A stretch of 5,639 nt of DNA from Ferruginibacter sp. (lineage in GTDB: Bacteria; Bacteroidota; Bacteroidia; Chitinophagales; Chitinophagaceae): assembly GCA_018057635.1 (NCBI GenBank), contig JAGPDJ010000186.1, forward strand, positions 1 through 5,639, given 5' to 3'. Of the stretch, positions 1-4,785 are shown one piece after another. The notes under the pieces were generated by a model. The model was not told the origin of the DNA, ran no database searches, and was given only the letters and a program-made list of their open reading frames with translations. Numbering within the stretch: the stretch's first letter is position 1; each line of letters begins with the position of its first letter. Position numbers and translations under genes: made by a program.

Positions 1-2
1 AT

Positions 3-695
3 AATAAAGTAACCGGCGTTAGAACAGATCATGGAACAGCAGATCATGATATAGTGATCAGTAACATGGATGTGTACAACAGCTATCAAAAGCTGATGCC
101 CGGGGTTAAAAAACCATTAAATAGCCTCAACCAGCCAAAATCAAGTTCAGGAATCATCTTTTACTGGGGAATTAAGAAGGAGTTCAGCCAACTGGGGCTT
201 CATAATATCCTGTTCAGTGAAAATTATGAGGAAGAATTTGATAGCATTTTCTCCAAAAAAACGATCTACCACGATCCTACCATATATATTAATATAACCA
301 GTAAACATACTCCTACCGATGCTCCATCCGGCTGCGAGAACTGGTTCTCTTTTATAAATGTGCCCAATAATTCGGGCCAGGATTGGGATAAACTGGTTGC
401 CGAAGCCCGCGAACACATGATCAAAAAAATAAACCGGGTATTGAAAACTGACATTAGCCCGCTGATAGAAGCTGAAATAGTTTTTGATCCCCGTGTTATT
501 GAAAAGCGGACATCCAGTGCATTTGGAGCCATCTATGGCAACAGCTCCAATAATAAATACGCTGCCTTTTTGCGGCACGCCAATTTTTCTAAACAAATAA
601 AAGGGCTTTATTTCTGTGGTGGCAGTGTACATCCCGGGCCGAGCATACCACTTTGCCTGTTATCTGCAAAGATTACAACGGGGTTGATAAAATAG
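3..695 (+). CDS. carotenoid desaturase, CrtI/CrtD family (3' part only)
   Basis: This is the C-terminal 230 residues of an FAD-dependent carotenoid (phytoene-type) desaturase. Such enzymes introduce double bonds into C30-C40 polyenes at the membrane. The frame is open from position 3, so the GTG at 54 and ATG at 66 are internal codons and the true start lies upstream. Full-length relatives have roughly 490 residues, so the N-terminal FAD-binding GxGxxG half is outside the window. Visible family signs are the GVRTDHG...DIVISNMDVYNSYQKLMP stretch at the left edge, the SAFGAIYGNSSNNKYAAFLRH segment written here only by its ends (SAFGAIYG and AAFLRH), and the C-terminal GLYFCGGSVHPG plus IPLCLLSAKI. 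The last block is the conserved FAD-contacting end of the family. Its form, with GGSVHPG and PLCLLSAKI, resembles the 1-hydroxycarotenoid 3,4-desaturase (CrtD-like) branch more than classical CrtI; this sub-assignment is from memory of the family. One oddity is PGPSIP where I would expect PGGGIP. The gene ends in TAG, and no stem-loop terminator follows. Confidence 0.88.
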   Translation, partial: NKVTGVRTDHGTADHDIVISNMDVYNSYQKLMPGVKKPLNSLNQPKSSSGIIFYWGIKKEFSQLGLHNILFSENYEEEFDSIFSKKTIYHDPTIYINITSKHTPTDAPSGCENWFSFINVPNNSGQDWDKLVAEAREHMIKKINRVLKTDISPLIEAEIVFDPRVIEKRTSSAFGAIYGNSSNNKYAAFLRHANFSKQIKGLYFCGGSVHPGPSIPLCLLSAKITTGLIK

Positions 696-700
696 ATACG

Positions 701-767
701 CGGATGATAAGGATGAGGCGGATTTTTTGGTTATTGGTTAACTTGTTTATTGGTTTATTGGTTTAAC
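701..767. repeat. degenerate tandem tracts (GGAT every 9 nt, then TTGGTTTA-like)
   Basis: GGAT occurs at 702, 711 and 720, an exact 9-nt period in the units CGGATGATA, AGGATGAGG and CGGATTTTT. It passes directly into units TTGGTTA (727), TTGGTTAAC (734), TTGTTTA (743), TTGGTTTA (750) and TTGGTTTAAC (758). The tract begins 6 nt after the desaturase stop codon. There is no inverted symmetry, so it does not look like an intrinsic terminator. The origin is probably degenerate simple-repeat expansion. Confidence 0.6.
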
Positions 768-864
768 TGTTTGTTATTATTTGTATATCCGTGTTAATTG
801 GCACAACTGATTACATTTATTTTTTATCATTACCGCAGTGTTTACATTCAGATGTTGCACTTCA

Positions 865-954
865 ACACATTTTCCACATTTTTTACAACCTCCACATTTC
901 CCACATTTTCCACATTGTCCACATTTTTCACATTATTCACAATCTCCACATTTT
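865..954. repeat. ten-copy 9-nt tandem array, consensus CCACATTTT
   Basis: Ten units start at 865, 874, 883, 892, 901, 910, 919, 928, 937 and 946, with no slippage in the period. Units at 874, 901, 919 and 946 are exactly CCACATTTT; 892 (CCACATTTC), 910 (CCACATTGT) and 865 (ACACATTTT) differ at one position. Units 928 (TCACATTAT) and 937 (TCACAATCT) are more diverged, and 883 (TTACAACCT) is the most diverged. In these 90 nt I count about 29 C and a single G on the + strand. Any + strand transcript would therefore be unstructured and C-over-G biased. Confidence 0.85.
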
Positions 955-1000
955 CAAATCTTCAAATCTTCAAATTACCAAATTTTCAAATTACCATTGT
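953..1000. repeat. six-copy 8-nt tandem array, consensus TTCAAATT
   Basis: Units start at 953, 961, 969, 977, 985 and 993: TTCAAATC, TTCAAATC, TTCAAATT, ACCAAATT, TTCAAATT and ACCATTGT. The period is exactly 8 nt, and the array is joined to the preceding 9-nt array with a 2-nt overlap. It is very AT-rich. The final unit runs into the -33 box of the candidate promoter. Confidence 0.8.
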
Positions 1001-1027
1001 TCAACACCCATAATTAGTTTAGCTTTG
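996..1027 (+). promoter_or_regulatory. candidate Bacteroidota-type promoter for the exporter/carrier operon
   Basis: TAGCTTTG at 1020-1027 matches the TAnnTTTG (-7) element of the Bacteroidota primary sigma factor exactly. ATTG at 996-999 matches three of four bases of the -33 TTTG element, with a 20-nt spacer. Transcription would begin around 1032-1036, leaving a leader of about 80 nt before the ATG at 1113. The element is short enough to occur by chance in AT-rich DNA, so its position upstream of an operon is the main support. Confidence 0.42.
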
Positions 1028-1054
1028 CGCCCGGTTAAAGAGCCGCCTGAACTG

Positions 1055-1078
1055 TATCAATAATTTGAATTATTAATA
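1055..1078. promoter_or_regulatory. AT-rich imperfect palindrome, possible operator
   Basis: The core is a perfect inverted repeat, AATAATT (1059-1065) and AATTATT (1068-1074), around a 2-nt centre TG. It extends outward past one mismatch (1058/1075) by three further matching pairs, giving 10 of 11 matching positions per arm over 24 nt. It lies just downstream of the candidate promoter and 34 nt before the ATPase start. The centre is too short for a good RNA hairpin loop, so a dimeric DNA-binding protein site is the more natural reading. No regulator gene is in the window, and chance symmetry in AT-rich DNA is possible. Confidence 0.35.
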
Positions 1079-1112
1079 TTTTCCAGATCCGTGATTGGCG
1101 GTGCTAAAAAAC

Positions 1113-1865
1113 ATGACAAATTCGGCCATAATAGAAATAGATAACTTACAAAAAACCTTTAAGAATGCCTCCGAACCAGCAGTGGACGGCATCTCTTTTT
1201 CTATTTACCGAAATGAAATCTTTGGTTTGCTTGGGCCGAACGGTGCAGGTAAAACAACCACCATTTCAATTTTGTGCGGACTTTTCCCGCCTACGGGTGG
1301 AACAGTTAAAATAGATGGCAAAGACCTGCAGCAAAACCTTGCTTCCATTAAAAAGATCGTTGGCATTGTACCACAGGATATTGCGCTCTATCCTACACTA
1401 ACAGCCCGGGAAAACCTTGATTTTTATGGTCATATGTATGGATTATCCGGTAGCGACCTGAAAGACCGTATAGAAACCTGGTTGAAGCGACTGGGCTTAT
1501 CTGAAGCTGCCAACAGGCAGGTTTCCACTTATTCTGGCGGAATGAAAAGAAGGGTAAACCTGATTGCGGGTATCTTACACAGCCCAAAAATACTTTTCCT
1601 TGATGAACCAACGGTGGGTGTAGATGTTCAATCAAGAAATGTGATCATTGATCACCTGAAAAAGATCAATGAAGCCGGAACAACCATCATTTATACTTCC
1701 CATCACATGGAAGAAGCGGAAAATTTCTGTAACAGGGTGTCAATCATTGACCATGGTAGAATATTAATCCAGGGTACACCGGCCGAATTAATTGAAAGCA
1801 CAGCCGGTGCCGATAACCTGGAGAAAGTGTTTTTACAGCTTACCAAACGTAAATTACGGGATTGA
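1113..1865 (+). CDS. ABC-2 type exporter, ATP-binding subunit
   Basis: This is a cytoplasmic ATPase of 250 residues that would power the permease encoded immediately downstream. All nucleotide-binding motifs are present: Walker A GPNGAGKT (41-48), Q-loop Gln88 in GIVPQD, signature YSGGMKRR (Ser141-Gly142-Gly143), Walker B ILFLDEP (160-166), a D-loop reading GVD (169-171), and the switch His197 in TSHHMEEAE. The length and the TSHHMEEAE/GGMKRR style are those of the drug/polyketide/lipid exporter group (CcmA/NatA/DrrA-like), not of importers. I chose the ATG at 1113 because the family N-terminus (IIEIDNLQKTF) starts six residues later. In-frame TTG (1095) and GTG (1101) would only add a few unconserved residues. 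No clear Shine-Dalgarno is visible, only an A-rich leader. It is the first gene of the operon, and its TGA overlaps the permease ATG by one base. The substrate is unknown. Confidence 0.95.
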   Translation: MTNSAIIEIDNLQKTFKNASEPAVDGISFSIYRNEIFGLLGPNGAGKTTTISILCGLFPPTGGTVKIDGKDLQQNLASIKKIVGIVPQDIALYPTLTARENLDFYGHMYGLSGSDLKDRIETWLKRLGLSEAANRQVSTYSGGMKRRVNLIAGILHSPKILFLDEPTVGVDVQSRNVIIDHLKKINEAGTTIIYTSHHMEEAENFCNRVSIIDHGRILIQGTPAELIESTAGADNLEKVFLQLTKRKLRD

Positions 1866-1867
1866 TG
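1863..1867 (+). promoter_or_regulatory. TGATG stop/start overlap (translational coupling)
   Basis: The ATPase stop TGA (1863-1865) shares its A with the permease ATG (1865-1867). This decides the permease start over the TTG three bases earlier and suggests re-initiation and balanced synthesis of the two transporter subunits. Confidence 0.75.
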
Positions 1868-3157
1868 ATCAGCAAACTTATAGCAACCATAAAAAAGGAA
1901 ACCCTCCTCTTATTGAGGGATAAAGTTGGGCTGTCTATACTTTTCCTGATGCCCATGATCCTCATTTTTGTAATGACGCTGATACAGGATGCGGCTTTTA
2001 AAACCATCAATGAAAAAGGAATACCCATCATATTTGTAAACAATGACAAAGATTCCCTGGGCATTTTAATAGAACAAGGGCTCCGCAACAACGACCTCTG
2101 CAGCTTCCATGACTCTATTGACGGAAAACCGGCAACGGCTGAATCGGCACACAAAGCAGTCTCTGAAGGGAAATTCCTGGTTGGTATTGTAATTCCGAAA
2201 GGAGCCACGAACGCCATCCGCAAAAATGTAACTGAACTGGTGGATGAAACCATGAACACCGATTCCCTTGTTTTGAACAGCAACTCTACCACCGATTCTG
2301 TTGAAATAACACTGATGATAGACCCGGTTGCCAAAAAATCATTCCTGATTTCTGTTACCAGCAACCTGCATGAATTTATATCGGAGGTGAAAACCAAGAT
2401 CATGTTCCAGACCTTTTCCGACCAGATTGCAGAAGTAATACCCGGAAAACCTGCAACCCCAAAAAGTGCATACCAGAAAACGCAGATCATAAAATACAAG
2501 GAAATTTATGCATCCGGCAGCAAGGAAAAAATTGTTCCAAATGCTGTTCAGCACAATGTTCCGGCATGGACCATTTTTGCCATGTTCTTTATAGCTATCC
2601 CACTTTCCAGCAGCATCATGAAAGAAAAGAATGAAGGTTCTGTTTTCCGGTTACATACCATGCCAACACCTTACCTGCTGCTTGTAAACGGAAAAATTGT
2701 GGTGTATGTGATCGTATGCCTGATACAGTTTTTGCTCATGCTTTCTGTAGGATTAGTATTTTTACCAATGCTGGGACTTCCAAAGCTGGTATTGGGAAGC
2801 AGTTTTGCGGGTATATTTATATTAACACTGGCTACTTCTTTTGCTGCAACAGGATATGGTGTAATGGTAGGAACACTGGCAACAACAGAACACCAGGCCG
2901 CTATCATGGGTTCACTTTCCATACTGCTTTTATCGGCATTGGGAGGAATTTGGGTGCCCAGTTATGTAATGCCGGAAGTAATGCGTAATATCAGCACCTG
3001 GTCGCCGTTGAACTGGTCGTTGTCGGGTTTTTATAAACTATTTTTGCGTGGTGCCGGTATTGCTGATGTGCTGGGTGACTCATTGAAACTAATCGCCTTT
3101 TTCATTGGCACCATGGCAATAGCTTATATTGCCAACAGGGAAAAACGAACTATTTAA
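1865..3157 (+). CDS. ABC-2 type exporter, membrane permease subunit
   Basis: This inner-membrane permease of 430 residues partners the ATPase encoded just upstream. The architecture is that of the ABC-2 family (Pfam ABC2_membrane_3-like): a short cytoplasmic N-terminus, one membrane helix at about 22-41, a large extracytoplasmic domain at about 42-232, then five helices at about 233-252, 277-301, 312-334, 346-366 and 405-423. Typical family elements are EKNEGSVFRLHTMPTP (254-269) after helix 2, and WSPLNWSLSGFYKLFLRG (379-396), a re-entrant or coupling-like stretch before the last helix. Six helices per chain would give a homodimeric exporter with two ATPase subunits, which is a family-based inference. 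The large external domain resembles NatB/YhaP-like exporters and could contact periplasmic or outer-membrane partners. The start is fixed by the TGATG overlap with the ATPase gene, and the carrier protein gene begins 2 nt after its TAA. The export substrate is probably the product made by the following genes. Confidence 0.93.
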   Translation: MISKLIATIKKETLLLLRDKVGLSILFLMPMILIFVMTLIQDAAFKTINEKGIPIIFVNNDKDSLGILIEQGLRNNDLCSFHDSIDGKPATAESAHKAVSEGKFLVGIVIPKGATNAIRKNVTELVDETMNTDSLVLNSNSTTDSVEITLMIDPVAKKSFLISVTSNLHEFISEVKTKIMFQTFSDQIAEVIPGKPATPKSAYQKTQIIKYKEIYASGSKEKIVPNAVQHNVPAWTIFAMFFIAIPLSSSIMKEKNEGSVFRLHTMPTPYLLLVNGKIVVYVIVCLIQFLLMLSVGLVFLPMLGLPKLVLGSSFAGIFILTLATSFAATGYGVMVGTLATTEHQAAIMGSLSILLLSALGGIWVPSYVMPEVMRNISTWSPLNWSLSGFYKLFLRGAGIADVLGDSLKLIAFFIGTMAIAYIANREKRTI

Positions 3158-3159
3158 TT

Positions 3160-3405
3160 ATGGATTCAGATATTATCATCGGGGAATTGAAAAAATATAT
3201 TGAAAGCAATATACTGTGCGGTGATGTAACAATAGACGCTGACAGCAACCTGCAACAGGCCGGAATTGATTCCTTTTCAACAGTTGAAATAATACTTTTT
3301 ATTGAACGCAGGTTTGGTGTAATGATTCCCGATGAAAAACTGGTGCCCGATAATTTCCGTACACTGAAAGCACTCTCCCTGATTGTAAAGGAAATGCTTA
3401 ACTGA
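3160..3405 (+). CDS. free-standing acyl/peptidyl carrier protein
   Basis: This is an 81-residue four-helix carrier protein. It should be converted to the holo form by a phosphopantetheinyl transferase on Ser38 in the motif GIDSF (35-39), just ahead of helix II (STVEIILFIERRFG). The following IPDEKLVPDNFRTLKAL resembles stand-alone carriers from secondary-metabolite and aminoacyl-carrier systems, which often read VPENF. The housekeeping fatty-acid AcpP motif is usually GADSL followed by an acidic helix II. It is therefore probably a dedicated carrier, not the AcpP of fatty-acid synthesis. Phe39 in place of the usual Leu is a mild variation. The gene starts 2 nt after the permease stop, placing the carrier between an exporter and an acyl-transfer enzyme. 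It probably loads an acyl or aminoacyl thioester for the downstream condensation-fold protein. No loading ligase is visible in the window. Confidence 0.93.
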   Translation: MDSDIIIGELKKYIESNILCGDVTIDADSNLQQAGIDSFSTVEIILFIERRFGVMIPDEKLVPDNFRTLKALSLIVKEMLN

Positions 3406-3466
3406 AAAGGAAACAATCCCTGCACTACATCAGGTATCCATTACCGGTATTAAAACAATTTGCAGC

Positions 3467-4783
3467 ATGACCGCATTTGACAAAACTGCCCTTCCAAAAA
3501 AAGTTCGTTTAAGCGGCGCCGATTGTTTTCACCTGGTACTTGATAAACATGCTAAAAAACATGGTGCCGGGGGAAATGTGATGCGTAAGATATTTTATTT
3601 CAGCAAGCCCATTTCATTTAACAAGATAGAAGGCATTTTAAAAAGCTCTCCGGTTATTTACTGGTTGTGTAATATTGAACTGGTACCCGGTTCGCTGCTC
3701 AGGATACCATACTGGAAATATTCCGACAAGAACCGCCACATCATCATAAACGAAGCACATGTTTCTATTGAGAACGAAATACCATCCGGCATATTAAACC
3801 GCGATATCAGTATTGATTCCAACAGGTTCATTGAAGCCGACCTGGTTTGTTATCCTTCCGGTGCCTGTGCATTTATTCTATCATGGAATCATATACTGTT
3901 AGATGCCAAAGGCACCACGCTGCTATTTGACCACCTGAACCAGCTAACGGAAAATAAACAAACTGGTTTTGATAACTTTTTTCCTTTAAAAGAAAAAAGA
4001 CCGGATGTGGCCAGGTATATCCGGAACATGTATAAGGTAAAAGCCTTTATACAAAAATCTTCCAGGGCTCCGGTTAGTTCAATAGCCGCAAAAAAATGCA
4101 GAAGCAGTGAAGGCATAACCCGTTACAAATCGATTCATTTCAACAGCTCAGAAACCGGCAAAATAAATAGCAATGCTTTTAAAACAGGTTCCAGGTTTGG
4201 CCCTACCCTATTTTTTATTGCATGCTGTTCGCAGGTTATATATAAACACAACAGGCAACACAATAAGCAAGGTGATATCTGGCTGCCGGTTCCTTATGAT
4301 GGAAGGCTGAAAGGCGGGGTTGGCCCGCTAATATCAAATTGTGTGTCATTTTTATTTTACCGCCTTGGAGAAAGTGACCTTAAAGATATGACGGTAACGG
4401 TTAAATGCCTTTCTGCACAAATGACCGCACAAATAAAAGACAGGATGCCGCAACGGTACAGTATGTTTCTTAATATGATGAGGCATATCCCGTTATGGCT
4501 TTATTATTTTATCATCAGCCGCACCGGAGAAGGAACATTTGCCAGTTTCCTTTATACATCAACAGGCGATAATTTTAACCAGTTAAAATCATTATTCGGA
4601 GAACCGCTCGCCGACCTGGCCCTGATACCAGCCCTTACTTTTCCACCCGGTTTTACCTTTGTTTTCCTGAAACACGATGATGAATTAAATGTAGATATTG
4701 CTTACTCACCTGATGTGATAAGCGAGAATGACCTACTTTTAATTGAACAAAACCTCAGCAGGTTTCTTTTAGCAGATTATTGA
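3467..4783 (+). CDS. condensation/acyltransferase-fold protein (CAT-like, HxxxD enzyme)
   Basis: This 438-residue protein appears to belong to the chloramphenicol-acetyltransferase-like superfamily (NRPS condensation domains, WS/DGAT and PapA-type acyltransferases). The active-site motif reads WNHILLDAKG (140-149), giving His142 and Asp146 of HxxxD. The classic motif is HHxxxDG, so the first His is Asn and the Gly is Ala, while the catalytic second His and the structural Asp are kept. Further support is VPYDGRLKGGVGPLISNCVS near 290-310, the usual R...G..xxN.VS block, and a C-terminal strand/helix end (LNVDIAYSPDVISENDLLLI). It would transfer an acyl or aminoacyl group, probably from the carrier encoded just upstream, to an amine or alcohol. 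The family is well supported by motifs, but the substrate is not known. ATG 3467 is the first standard start, although the frame is open without a start codon back to 3389. The stop overlaps the next ATG by one base. Confidence 0.78.
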   Translation: MTAFDKTALPKKVRLSGADCFHLVLDKHAKKHGAGGNVMRKIFYFSKPISFNKIEGILKSSPVIYWLCNIELVPGSLLRIPYWKYSDKNRHIIINEAHVSIENEIPSGILNRDISIDSNRFIEADLVCYPSGACAFILSWNHILLDAKGTTLLFDHLNQLTENKQTGFDNFFPLKEKRPDVARYIRNMYKVKAFIQKSSRAPVSSIAAKKCRSSEGITRYKSIHFNSSETGKINSNAFKTGSRFGPTLFFIACCSQVIYKHNRQHNKQGDIWLPVPYDGRLKGGVGPLISNCVSFLFYRLGESDLKDMTVTVKCLSAQMTAQIKDRMPQRYSMFLNMMRHIPLWLYYFIISRTGEGTFASFLYTSTGDNFNQLKSLFGEPLADLALIPALTFPPGFTFVFLKHDDELNVDIAYSPDVISENDLLLIEQNLSRFLLADY

Positions 4784-4785
4784 TG
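4781..4785 (+). promoter_or_regulatory. TGATG stop/start overlap (translational coupling)
   Basis: The acyltransferase stop TGA (4781-4783) overlaps the ATG of the flavoprotein (4783-4785) by one base. This is the same arrangement as at 1863-1867. It fixes the flavoprotein start, which has no visible Shine-Dalgarno of its own, and implies linked expression of the two enzymes. Confidence 0.7.

Larger units (their letters stand above)
696..1112. other. gene-free, repeat-rich intergenic region
   Basis: This stretch of about 417 nt between the desaturase stop and the exporter ATPase start holds no credible gene. From left to right it contains GGAT units every 9 nt (702, 711, 720), a TTGGTTTA-like tract (727-767), a less patterned stretch (774-864), the 9-nt CCACATTTT array (865-954), the 8-nt TTCAAAT array (953-1000), a candidate promoter (996-1027) and an AT-rich palindrome (1055-1078). 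Only one G occurs on the + strand between about 858 and 998, a strong strand asymmetry. The short open frames across it are encoded by the repeats and show simple three-residue periodicity (for example FST/FPT/LST), which is not protein-like. The low complexity looks like eroded intergenic repeat sequence, though the region may also contain regulatory signals. Confidence 0.8.

Noticed and set aside
147..632. 161-codon and 88-codon - strand open frames within the desaturase
   Set aside because: The + strand frame carries clear desaturase motifs, and the antisense products have no recognisable features.
696..780. Intrinsic terminator after the desaturase gene
   Set aside because: There is a T run at 723-728 but no GC-rich inverted repeat ahead of it, only GGAT direct repeats.
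865..1000. CRISPR array
   Set aside because: The units are 8-9 nt and contiguous with no spacers, unlike CRISPR repeats of 23-47 nt separated by unique spacers. No cas gene is present.
791..1063. Open frames on the + strand across the repeat region (791-1063 and 798-1013)
   Set aside because: The translations are periodic runs (FST, FPT, HIFHI-like) dictated by the 9-nt array. There is no family resemblance, no plausible initiation context, and an exact simple-repeat origin explains them.
696..1112. tRNA, riboswitch or small RNA gene
   Set aside because: No cloverleaf, conserved riboswitch core or stable stem-loop could be found by eye. The G-depleted tract cannot form much structure.
1840..2499. 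219-codon open frame on the - strand opposite the permease gene
   Set aside because: It lies wholly over a convincingly conserved ABC-2 permease and ATPase end, and its translation shows no domain. It is treated as an antisense shadow.
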